Positions 53,750 through 61,701 of a stretch of DNA of 64,000 nt are shown in pieces. A program made the position numbers and the translations under genes. Position 1 is the first letter of the stretch, and every line of letters starts with the position of its first letter. Under the pieces are notes generated by a model. It made no database searches. It was not told the DNA's origin and was given only the letters and a program-made list of their open reading frames with translations. Origin of the DNA: Flavobacteriaceae bacterium (lineage in GTDB: Bacteria > Bacteroidota > Bacteroidia > Flavobacteriales > Flavobacteriaceae); NCBI GenBank assembly GCA_030148025.1, contig JASBUG010000009.1:62001-126000 (forward strand), given 5' to 3'.

Positions 53750-55522
53750 ATGACAGAGGTTACAAGACTTTTTGATTTCCCTTATTATCAGCTAGAAAAA
53801 TTCAATTTAGATGCAGCGCTAGTTACAAAGTATAATGGGGAATGGATAAAAACATCCACGAAAGATTATTTAGATAAGGCGAATGCAGTAAGTAGAGCAC
53901 TTTTAAAACTAGGTGTTCAAAAAAACGATAAAATAGCTGTTATTTCATCTACTAACAGAACAGAATGGAACATCATGGATATTGGTGTACTACAAGTAGG
54001 TGCGCAAAATATTCCTATATATCCAACTATTTCTTCAGACGATTATGAATATGTATTAAACCATAGTGAATCTATTTATTGCTTTGTATCTGATGAAGAA
54101 GTTCTTGAAAAGGTCAATAAGGTAATAGGTAACACTAAAGTTAAAGAGGTATATTCTTTCGATCATATTGATGGTTGCAAACATTATTCCGAATTATTTG
54201 AAATTGGTAAAGATGATGCTAATCAACCTGAAGTTGAAGCAAGAAAAGATGCTGTGAAACCTTCAGATCTTGCGACCATTATTTATACTTCTGGAACAAC
54301 GGGAAAACCAAAGGGAGTCATGTTATCGCATTGGAACATTACAAGTAATGCGCTTGATAGTTCCCTACGACTACCTTTAAGAACGGGAGAAACTCGCGTT
54401 TTAAGTTTTTTACCAATCTGTCATATTTTTGAACGTGTGCTTATATACATCTATCAATATGCTGGTGCTACCATATACTTTGCTGAAGCAATAGACAAGA
54501 TTGGTGAGAATGCTAAAGAGATAAAACCAAATTTAATGAGTGTCGTTCCTAGGCTACTTGAAAAAGTCTTTGATAAGATTTATGCTAAAGGTGATGACCT
54601 AACTGGAATAAAAAGAGCATTGTTTTTCTGGGCTATTAAACTTGGAGAAAAGTATGAACCATATAAAGCTAATGGATGGTGGTATGAGTTTAGGTTAAAA
54701 ATTGCTAGAAAATTAATCTTCAGTAAATGGCAAGAAGCCTTAGGAGGTGAATTGTCTACTATGGTCTCAGGTAGTGCTGCTTTGCACCCAAGACTATCAC
54801 GCATTTTTTGTGCCTCAGGTATGATGGTTATGGAAGGTTACGGATTAACCGAAACATCACCCGTTGTGTCTGTAGGTATGGTAAGAGATAATCATTTTAA
54901 AATTGGTACTGTTGGAAAACCTATAAAAGATGTTGAAGTAAAAATTGCTGAGGATGGCGAGATATTAGTAAAAGGGCCAAATGTAATGATGGGCTACTAC
55001 AAAGATCCTGAAAAAACTGCCGAAGTAATGACAGATAATTACTTCCATACAGGAGATAAAGGAGAGGTAGATCCTGATGGCTTCCTGAAAATTACTGGTC
55101 GTAAAAAAGAAATGTTCAAAACATCAGGTGGTAAATATGTTATCCCTACACTTCTTGAAAACGAATTAAAAGAATCGCCATTTATAGAACAAGCAATGGT
55201 TGTTGGTGAAGGTGAAAAAATGCCAGCAGTTTTAATTCAATTAAACTTTGAATTTGTTAAAGATTGGATCGATAGAAAAGAACATAACATTGAAAAAACT
55301 GAAAAAGAAATAATAGCTTCAGATATAATTATTAATCGTCTTCAAAAAGAAATAGACAAGTGTAATAAGGGCTTTGGAAAATGGGAGCAGATCAAAAAAT
55401 TTGAACTCACTCCAGATGTTTGGTCTATTGATGGTGGGCATCTAACCCCTACTATGAAAATGAAACGTAGTGTTATAAAAGACAAGTACACCGATCTATA
55501 CAATAAAATTTATGCATCGTAA
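53750..55522 (+). CDS. Long-chain fatty-acid-CoA ligase
   Basis: This 590-residue adenylate-forming enzyme activates fatty acids to acyl-CoA with ATP. Visible are the P-loop-like motif TIIYTSGTTGKPKGVMLSH, the A5 motif EGYGLTETSPVVS, the hinge TGDKGEVDPDGFLKITGRKKE and the C-terminal Lys in LTPTMKMKRS. The length (about 590) and sequence match the long-chain branch of AMP-binding enzymes. It probably feeds beta-oxidation, for which a FadN-type enzyme is encoded at the right edge. It is a single gene; no convincing promoter was found in the 81-bp gap. Confidence 0.92.
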   Translation: MTEVTRLFDFPYYQLEKFNLDAALVTKYNGEWIKTSTKDYLDKANAVSRALLKLGVQKNDKIAVISSTNRTEWNIMDIGVLQVGAQNIPIYPTISSDDYEYVLNHSESIYCFVSDEEVLEKVNKVIGNTKVKEVYSFDHIDGCKHYSELFEIGKDDANQPEVEARKDAVKPSDLATIIYTSGTTGKPKGVMLSHWNITSNALDSSLRLPLRTGETRVLSFLPICHIFERVLIYIYQYAGATIYFAEAIDKIGENAKEIKPNLMSVVPRLLEKVFDKIYAKGDDLTGIKRALFFWAIKLGEKYEPYKANGWWYEFRLKIARKLIFSKWQEALGGELSTMVSGSAALHPRLSRIFCASGMMVMEGYGLTETSPVVSVGMVRDNHFKIGTVGKPIKDVEVKIAEDGEILVKGPNVMMGYYKDPEKTAEVMTDNYFHTGDKGEVDPDGFLKITGRKKEMFKTSGGKYVIPTLLENELKESPFIEQAMVVGEGEKMPAVLIQLNFEFVKDWIDRKEHNIEKTEKEIIASDIIINRLQKEIDKCNKGFGKWEQIKKFELTPDVWSIDGGHLTPTMKMKRSVIKDKYTDLYNKIYAS

Positions 55523-55602
55523 CCGCATACTTTTATTTAATCTTTTGAAAATGCAGCACTTAGTTACATAACTATTTATTTTTAATTTTTATGTAACATA
55601 AG

Positions 55603-55614
55603 TGACATTTGTCA
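55603..55614 (+). promoter_or_regulatory. Crp/Fnr-like site upstream of the nrf operon
   Basis: TGACATTTGTCA, symmetric as TGACA-TT-TGTCA, lies centred about 41.5 bp before a predicted start near 55650. A -7-like GAATTTTG at 55638-55645 (one mismatch to TAnnTTTG) gives that start, so the site is in the class II activator position. Confidence 0.55.
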
Positions 55615-55676
55615 TAAAACAAGAAGTCTGTTTTTGAGAATTTTGTATTGCAAAACGCAATTAAAACTCAGAAATT

Positions 55677-56945
55677 ATGACTTCAAAAAAAATCACTCTA
55701 TTAGTTTTTAGCTTTTTATCATTCTTTAGTTATGCACAATTAACTATAGATGCTGAATTGAGGCCTCGTACAGAATACAGAAATGGCTTTGGCAACTTAA
55801 TCTCAGAAGATGCTGATGCTGGATTTGGCATTTCTACAAGAGCAAGATTAAATACTAAGTATACTACAGAAAACTACACTGTTTACTTAAGCCTACAAGA
55901 TGTAATGGTTTGGGGTGAAAACAGACAAATTTTACCTTACGACCAAAACAATTCTTTTGCAATATTTCAAGCTTGGGCTGAAATTAAATTAGGAGAAGGA
56001 TTCACTACAAAAATAGGTCGTCAAATATTATCATACGATGATCAAAGAATCTTAGGAGGTCTGGATTGGGCACAACAAGGTCGTAACCACGACGCAGCAA
56101 TGCTAAAATACAGAAAAGACAAGTTTGCTCTAGATGTTGCATTAGCATTTAACCAAGATTATTCTCATCCAACAGGATTTGTATCAGAAGGCACAGCTTA
56201 TAATACATCTGGTTTCTTTTCATACAAAACAATGCAAATGGCTCACTTAAGTCAAAAATGGGAAAATTTCTCTGGAAGTCTATTATTAATGAATAACGGT
56301 TTCCAAAATTTTGACACAGATGATAATGCTGATGGTGTAAGCAACCTTCAAACACTTGGTACGCATCTTAAATATAATAAGAACAAATTTGGTATCGCAG
56401 CCAATGCATTTTTACAAACAGGTGAACGTCAAGGTGAACTTGATGTTAAAGGTGCTTACCTTTTAGGATTAGATCTTACATATAAAGCTTCAGACAAAGT
56501 AAAATTAGGAGCTGGTTTAGAAATTATAAGTGGAAATGATGGAGACGCTGGAGAAACTGGTGCATTCTTCCCACTTTATGGAACTAACCACAAATTCAAT
56601 GGATTTATGGATTATTTCTATGTTGGAAATCATGCAAACTCTATTGGTTTATTTGATATTCATGCAAGCGCAAACTTTAAATTTAATGACACTTCTAACT
56701 TAACGGTTAAAGTTTTAAACTTTAGTGGAGAACAAGAATTACCTAGTGGTGAAAAATCTTTAGGTACTGAAGTAGATTTAGTATTCTCTAAATCATTCAA
56801 AGGTTACAAGTTTGTTCTAGGGTATTCACACCTATTCCCTAGTGATGGTATGTATGAATTAAAAGGTGTAGCAGAAAATGTTGCAGCAGACTCACAAAAT
56901 TGGGCTTGGGCAATGTTAGTATTTAAACCTAAATTTTTAAACTAA
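55677..56945 (+). CDS. Outer-membrane porin, alginate-export family-like
   Basis: This 422-residue beta-barrel has a signal peptide ending at SYAQ and alternating strands with aromatic girdle residues, such as LTIDAELRPRTEYRNGFG, ARLNTKYTTENYTVYLSLQDV and IFQAWAEIKLGEGFTTKIGRQILSYDDQ. It resembles the alginate-export/porin family. Its stop is one base before the nrfH ATG, so it is firmly part of the nitrite operon and might be the outer-membrane entry for nitrite or a partner substrate. That specific role is inference. The Fnr-like site is about 60 bp before its ATG. Confidence 0.8.
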   Translation: MTSKKITLLVFSFLSFFSYAQLTIDAELRPRTEYRNGFGNLISEDADAGFGISTRARLNTKYTTENYTVYLSLQDVMVWGENRQILPYDQNNSFAIFQAWAEIKLGEGFTTKIGRQILSYDDQRILGGLDWAQQGRNHDAAMLKYRKDKFALDVALAFNQDYSHPTGFVSEGTAYNTSGFFSYKTMQMAHLSQKWENFSGSLLLMNNGFQNFDTDDNADGVSNLQTLGTHLKYNKNKFGIAANAFLQTGERQGELDVKGAYLLGLDLTYKASDKVKLGAGLEIISGNDGDAGETGAFFPLYGTNHKFNGFMDYFYVGNHANSIGLFDIHASANFKFNDTSNLTVKVLNFSGEQELPSGEKSLGTEVDLVFSKSFKGYKFVLGYSHLFPSDGMYELKGVAENVAADSQNWAWAMLVFKPKFLN

Positions 56946-56946
56946 A

Positions 56947-57561
56947 ATGAAATTTAAGCAAAAAAGAATTTTAGTTGACGGATGGCGACTACCACTAATT
57001 GCATTAATTGGTGCTATTTTAGGGCTTTCTTTTTATGCTGCAATTGAATCTAAGGCTATATCATATCTATCAGATAAACCAGAAACTTGTGCAAACTGTC
57101 ATGTAATGACACCTCAATACACAACATGGAGAAATAGTTCTCATAGAGAGGTTGCAAGCTGTAATGATTGTCACGTTCCACATGATAACGTATTCAAAAA
57201 ATATGCTTTTAAAGCTAAAGACGGATTATATCATGCCTCAGTATTTACATCACGAAATGAGCCTGAAGTAATTAAAATGAAAGAAGCAGGAGTTGAAGTA
57301 GTTCAACAAAACTGTATTCGATGTCATCAGGATCAAGTAACCGATGTAAAACTATCATCACAAGTGCAAGATCATGTTAAAAACAGAACTCAACGTAATT
57401 GTTGGGAATGCCATCAAGAAGTACCACATGGGTCAGTACATAGTTTATCATCAACAAAATATTATGGTAAAATACCTGCTGAACACCAAGAATCAATTCC
57501 AGAATGGATACAAAAAACATTAAGTAACGATACTATTCAAAACAACAACAATGAACAATAA
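56947..57561 (+). CDS. nrfH: Cytochrome c nitrite reductase small subunit, quinol oxidase
   Basis: This 204-residue NapC/NirT-type tetraheme cytochrome has one N-terminal membrane helix (about 14-34) and four CxxCH motifs: CANCH (48-52), CNDCH (72-76), CIRCH and CWECH. The first motif is followed by VM (CANCHVM), matching the CxxCHxM heme-1 signature of NrfH. It takes electrons from menaquinol at the inner membrane and passes them to NrfA. Its end overlaps the nrfA start by 11 bp. Confidence 0.95.
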   Translation: MKFKQKRILVDGWRLPLIALIGAILGLSFYAAIESKAISYLSDKPETCANCHVMTPQYTTWRNSSHREVASCNDCHVPHDNVFKKYAFKAKDGLYHASVFTSRNEPEVIKMKEAGVEVVQQNCIRCHQDQVTDVKLSSQVQDHVKNRTQRNCWECHQEVPHGSVHSLSSTKYYGKIPAEHQESIPEWIQKTLSNDTIQNNNNEQ

Positions 57562-59041
57562 ACAAAAACTTTGGAGAAACTGGTCTGTATTTTTCACAGC
57601 TATGGTAATCGTTTTTTTACTAGGTATATTAGTATCATCGATTACTGAGCGTAAAATGGAAGCTAAGTATTCATACACACCACAAACAGAGATAAAAAAT
57701 TTAGATCCTCGTAACGAAGAATGGGGTAAAAATTTCCCTAGAGAATTTCAATCATACTATAAAACTGCCGACACTACTTTTAGATCAAAATATAATGGTG
57801 GAGCAATGATCGATATGCTAGAAGTAGACCCAAGACTAGTTGTACTTTGGGCTGGTTATGGTTTTGCTAAAGATTATAACCAAGGTAGAGGTCACGTTTA
57901 CGCTATAGAAGATTTAAGAAATTCTTTAAGAACTGGAGCACCTACAGGACCAGACGATGGACCAATGCCATCTACTTGTTGGACCTGTAAGTCACCTGAT
58001 GTACCACGATATATAAATGAAAATGGAGTCATAGATTATTACAGCGGAAAATGGGCAGGTAAAGGTGACGAGATGGTAAATCCAATTGGATGTGCCAACT
58101 GTCACGATGCAGAAACTATGAACCTTACTATTACGCAACCTGCGCTTGTTGAAGCTTTTGAAAGACAAGGAAAAGACATTACAAAAGCATCTCATAACGA
58201 AATGCGTTCGTTAACCTGTGCGCAATGTCACTCTGAGTATTATTTCAATAAGAATTTACCTGGTAAAGAAGGCGTTCCTTACTTGGTATTCCCTTGGGAT
58301 GAAGGTATGACTATGGAAGATATGGAAGCATATTACGACAATGTTGAACACGTTGATTGGGTTCACAAATTAAGTAAAGCACCGATGCTTAAAGCACAAC
58401 ACCCTGGTTACGAAGTACACCAACAAGGTATTCACGGTAAACGTGGTGTATCATGTGCCGACTGTCATATGCCATATAAAACTGAAGGTGGCCAAAAATT
58501 TACCGATCACCATATTCAATCGCCTTTAAACAATGTTGCCAATTCTTGTCAGGTTTGTCATAGAGAGGAAACCGAAGAATTAGTTAGAAATGTTTACGAT
58601 AATCAAGATAAAATTATTCATAATAGAGATAAACTTGAAGAATTGTTAGTACGTGCTCACGTAGAAGCTAAAAAATGTTGGGATCTAGGTGCTACTGAAG
58701 AACAAATGAAAGAAATACTTCATGGTATTCGCTTAGGACAATGGCGTTGGGATTATGCCGCAGCTTCTCACGGTGGTTCTTTCCACGCTCCTGTTGAAAC
58801 TGGTAGAGTAATTGCTAAAGGTATTGATATTACACAAGAAACAAGAATTAAACTTGCTAAGCTTCTTATGACTTTAGGTTTTGAAGGTGAAGTAGCTTAT
58901 CCAGATATCTCTACAAAAGCAAAAGCTCAAGAATTTATTGGCTTACCTGTTGAAAAACTTAAAGCAGAAAAACAACGATTCTTAAAAGAGCTTGCTCCAA
59001 AATGGGACGAGGAAGCTAAAAAAAGAGAAAGTACTTATTAA
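57551..59041 (+). CDS. nrfA: Pentaheme cytochrome c nitrite reductase, ammonia-forming
   Basis: This 496-residue periplasmic enzyme reduces nitrite to ammonium with six electrons. It has an uncleaved or cleavable N-terminal helix and five heme sites: CWTCK (143, the Lys-ligated catalytic heme), CANCH (181), CAQCH (223), CADCH (302) and CQVCH (333). The catalytic helper residues are in the expected regions. It receives electrons from NrfH. This marks the organism as capable of respiratory nitrite ammonification under low oxygen. The ccs1 gene follows after 20 bp. Confidence 0.97.
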   Translation: MNNKQKLWRNWSVFFTAMVIVFLLGILVSSITERKMEAKYSYTPQTEIKNLDPRNEEWGKNFPREFQSYYKTADTTFRSKYNGGAMIDMLEVDPRLVVLWAGYGFAKDYNQGRGHVYAIEDLRNSLRTGAPTGPDDGPMPSTCWTCKSPDVPRYINENGVIDYYSGKWAGKGDEMVNPIGCANCHDAETMNLTITQPALVEAFERQGKDITKASHNEMRSLTCAQCHSEYYFNKNLPGKEGVPYLVFPWDEGMTMEDMEAYYDNVEHVDWVHKLSKAPMLKAQHPGYEVHQQGIHGKRGVSCADCHMPYKTEGGQKFTDHHIQSPLNNVANSCQVCHREETEELVRNVYDNQDKIIHNRDKLEELLVRAHVEAKKCWDLGATEEQMKEILHGIRLGQWRWDYAAASHGGSFHAPVETGRVIAKGIDITQETRIKLAKLLMTLGFEGEVAYPDISTKAKAQEFIGLPVEKLKAEKQRFLKELAPKWDEEAKKRESTY

Positions 59042-59061
59042 TAATTAGACACTAAATTATT

Positions 59062-60312
59062 ATGACTAAGCAAAAACAACATAACCTCTGGGAAACTCCT
59101 TGGGGTTATGTTGAATCTTTTATCATCGGAATTGGCTTAATGATCGCTGGTTTTGCTATAGAAATATCAGCTTCTAGTATATCAGCACTTACTATAAAGT
59201 TTCCTTATAATTTAATTATTTTATTAAGCTATTGTGCATTACTATTTGTTGCTTACAAATGGTTTAGTAATGTTCAATTAATTAGATGGCTCTCTAAAGT
59301 TCCTGCAGCAATTTCCAGCATAACTTTGGTAACCATTATGGTGCTAATTATGGGTATAATCCCTCAAGCTCCTTCTGATAATAATTTTGTTAATTTATTA
59401 GGTCTAAACCATATTACAACCAATTGGGCATTCCTATTAATATTATTGGTTTTTCTAACCAATTTGGGCTTAGTCACAATAAAACGTTTATTACAATTTA
59501 AAGCTTCAAACTTAGGGTTCATTCTAAATCATTTAGGCCTATTTATTGCGCTTACAGCTGGTTTACTAGGTAGTGGCGATTTGCAACGTTTAACTATTGA
59601 AACAAGAGAAAGCCAACCAAGTTGGATTGCTCTTGATGAACACAATCATCAAGTTGAATTACCTTTTGCATTTTATTTAAATGACTTCGAAATTGAAAAT
59701 TATGCACCTAAACTTGCTTTGGTAGATAATGAAACTGGCAAACTTCATTTTAATGAAGGCAAGAATTTATATCTCATTGAAAAAGGTAACTCGTATGAAT
59801 TTGGAGATTTTCAAATAGAAGTAAAAGACTATTTAGAATCATCAGGAAGAATTGGAGATAAATATGCTGCTGTAAACGAAATAGGCTCTCCTCCTGCTGC
59901 TTTAGTAGTTGTATCTCAACAAAACAAAACCCTAGTCGAAGGTTGGATTTCTTGCGGTAGCTTTAGAGCGCAACCACAATCATTAAAAATAAATGACCAG
60001 ATTTCTTTAGTAATGACGATACCTGAAGCTAAAAAATTCAGCTCTGATGTATCAATATTAACTAAAGAAGGAGAAAAAATAAATACCCTATTAGAAGTTA
60101 ATAAACCATACAAGCATGAAGGATGGAAAATATATCAGTTTAGCTACGATGATACCTTAGGGAAATGGTCTAACATTAGTATTTTAGAATTAGTAAAAGA
60201 TCCATGGCTACCATATATCTATATAGGAATATTTATGATGATTGGTGGCGCTATATATATGTTTTGGATAGGCAATAAAAAATTAAAACCTGATAACGAT
60301 GAACTGGATTAA
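59062..60312 (+). CDS. Cytochrome c biogenesis protein ResB/Ccs1-like
   Basis: This 416-residue membrane protein has several N-terminal helices (about 17-36, 45-66, 75-95, 120-140 and 150-170), a long periplasmic domain and a C-terminal helix near 385-405. It resembles ResB/Ccs1 of system II cytochrome c maturation, which together with CcsA brings heme to CxxCH motifs. The position between nrfA and ccsA supports this strongly. ccsA overlaps its end by 14 bp. Confidence 0.87.
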   Translation: MTKQKQHNLWETPWGYVESFIIGIGLMIAGFAIEISASSISALTIKFPYNLIILLSYCALLFVAYKWFSNVQLIRWLSKVPAAISSITLVTIMVLIMGIIPQAPSDNNFVNLLGLNHITTNWAFLLILLVFLTNLGLVTIKRLLQFKASNLGFILNHLGLFIALTAGLLGSGDLQRLTIETRESQPSWIALDEHNHQVELPFAFYLNDFEIENYAPKLALVDNETGKLHFNEGKNLYLIEKGNSYEFGDFQIEVKDYLESSGRIGDKYAAVNEIGSPPAALVVVSQQNKTLVEGWISCGSFRAQPQSLKINDQISLVMTIPEAKKFSSDVSILTKEGEKINTLLEVNKPYKHEGWKIYQFSYDDTLGKWSNISILELVKDPWLPYIYIGIFMMIGGAIYMFWIGNKKLKPDNDELD

Positions 60313-61099
60313 CTTTGAATATTACTTTGGGTTTGTATTACTATTTTGGCTATTAGGCATTATAGCTTTAATAATATCTTACAAAAAGAATTCTGCAATA
60401 CATATTGCTAATATTCTATTTTTTATTGGCTGGGGAATTTTAATAAGTTTTGTTGTTAAGCTTTGGATTCAACTTGACAGACCTCCAATGCGAACTTTAG
60501 GAGAAACACGCTTATGGTACTCTGCTTTTATCCCATTAATAGGTTTTATTACTTTTTTTAGATGGCGATACAAATGGTTTTTAGCTTATAGTATTTGTAT
60601 GTCTGCTCTATTTTTAGTTATTAACTATTTAAACCCAGAAGCACAATCTAAAACACTTATGCCAGCACTTCAAAGTGTTTGGTTTATTCCTCATGTTCTT
60701 GTGTATTTATTTGCTTATGCTGTATTATCTGCTTCATGCATAGTCGCTATGAAAGGTGTATACGATTTAAGGAAAAAACTTCTTAAAACTTCTACAATTG
60801 CTTTGGCAGATAATCTGGTATATATAGGTTTTAGCTTCCTTACTTTAGGTTTACTATTCGGAGCTTTATGGGCTAAAGAAGCTTGGGGACATTACTGGAC
60901 TTGGGATCCGAAAGAAGTTTGGGCTTTCCTAACTTGGATGGGATATCTTATATATATTCACTATCGTTATTTTCATCCAAATAAATCAAAGCAAGCACTA
61001 TATATTTTATCTGTAGCATTTATTATACTACTAGTCTGCTGGTTTGGAGTAAACTATCTTCCTGTAGCCAATAATAGTGTTCACACTTACACACAATAA
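60299..61099 (+). CDS. ccsA: Cytochrome c synthase subunit CcsA/ResC
   Basis: This 266-residue membrane protein has about eight helices and the heme-handling WWD-type motif WGHYWTWDPKE (196-206), with flanking His residues (His132 in IPHVLVYLF, another near 216). It attaches heme to apocytochromes at the outer face of the inner membrane, working with Ccs1. Being the last gene of the nrf operon, it supplies maturation of the nine hemes of NrfHA. The dedicated copy suggests co-regulation with nitrite respiration. Confidence 0.93.
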   Translation: MNWINFEYYFGFVLLFWLLGIIALIISYKKNSAIHIANILFFIGWGILISFVVKLWIQLDRPPMRTLGETRLWYSAFIPLIGFITFFRWRYKWFLAYSICMSALFLVINYLNPEAQSKTLMPALQSVWFIPHVLVYLFAYAVLSASCIVAMKGVYDLRKKLLKTSTIALADNLVYIGFSFLTLGLLFGALWAKEAWGHYWTWDPKEVWAFLTWMGYLIYIHYRYFHPNKSKQALYILSVAFIILLVCWFGVNYLPVANNSVHTYTQ

Positions 61100-61109
61100 A
61101 ATTTTGTTT

Positions 61110-61142
61110 TAATAAAGCTCTCAAATTTGAGAGCTTTATTAT
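61110..61142 (+). terminator. Terminator after the nrf operon
   Basis: A perfect palindrome with arms ATAAAGCTCTCAAA and its complement (61112-61139) ends in a short T-rich stretch. Confidence 0.8.
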
Positions 61143-61164
61143 TTTATCTGATCAATTCAATAAA

Positions 61165-61217
61165 TTTACTATGCACGCATAATTTTTTCATAATTTACTA
61201 TGCGTGCATAGTAAATT
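61165..61217 (+). promoter_or_regulatory. MarR operator pair over the MarR promoter
   Basis: At 61192-61217 the arm AATTTACTATGC and its exact complement are separated by GT. A second, partial copy (61165-61185) has the same TTTACTATGC left arm and the core ATGC-AC-GCAT. The right site abuts the TATATTTG -7 element (61222-61229), so a bound repressor would block RNA polymerase. Confidence 0.82.
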
Positions 61218-61221
61218 TTAG

Positions 61222-61229
61222 TATATTTG
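61222..61229 (+). promoter_or_regulatory. -7 element of the marR-fadN operon
   Basis: TATATTTG fits TAnnTTTG and lies 15 bp before the ATG at 61245, directly after the perfect operator. Confidence 0.7.
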
Positions 61230-61244
61230 AACTTCAAGAAAATT

Positions 61245-61694
61245 ATGAAAGATAAAACTATAGATTACGTACTGAGAACCACATGGTTAGCAGTAAATAA
61301 AATGTATAACGAAGAAGCAGCAAAATACGATAGTACAATGGCTATTGGTTTTACATTATTAAGTATTGATCCCGAAGAAGGCACACCTTCAACATCTCTT
61401 GGTCCAAAAATGGGAATGGAAGCAACTAGCCTTTCACGAATTTTAAAACGTATGGAAGAATTAAAATTGATTGAAAGAAAACCTAATCCTAATGATGGAC
61501 GTGGTGTACTAATTCATTTAACAGATTTTGGGAGAGAAAAAAGAGAATACTCGAAAGACAGAGTTATAAAATTTAATGAAGCGATACGAAGCAATGTTTC
61601 AAATGAAAAATTAAACAATTTCTATGAAGTCGCCGAAATTATAAACGAGTTGATCTCAAATAAAAAAATATACAATCAAAAAGACAATATATAG
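61245..61694 (+). CDS. MarR-family transcriptional regulator
   Basis: The 149-residue protein has the winged helix-turn-helix core of MarR: ATSLSRILKRMEELKLIERKPNPNDGRGVLIHLTDFG, with recognition helix and wing DGRGVLIHLT. The flanking helices make the dimer interface. The start ATG at 61245 was chosen over the TTG at 61227, which lies inside the -7 element. The operator pair upstream indicates autorepression. The beta-oxidation gene begins 7 bp downstream, so the regulator likely responds to a fatty acyl compound. Confidence 0.9.
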   Translation: MKDKTIDYVLRTTWLAVNKMYNEEAAKYDSTMAIGFTLLSIDPEEGTPSTSLGPKMGMEATSLSRILKRMEELKLIERKPNPNDGRGVLIHLTDFGREKREYSKDRVIKFNEAIRSNVSNEKLNNFYEVAEIINELISNKKIYNQKDNI

Positions 61695-61701
61695 TAATAG
61701 C

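Noticed and set aside
61227..61244. TTG start of the MarR gene
   Set aside because: The TTG forms part of the TATATTTG promoter element, so it lies before the predicted transcript start.
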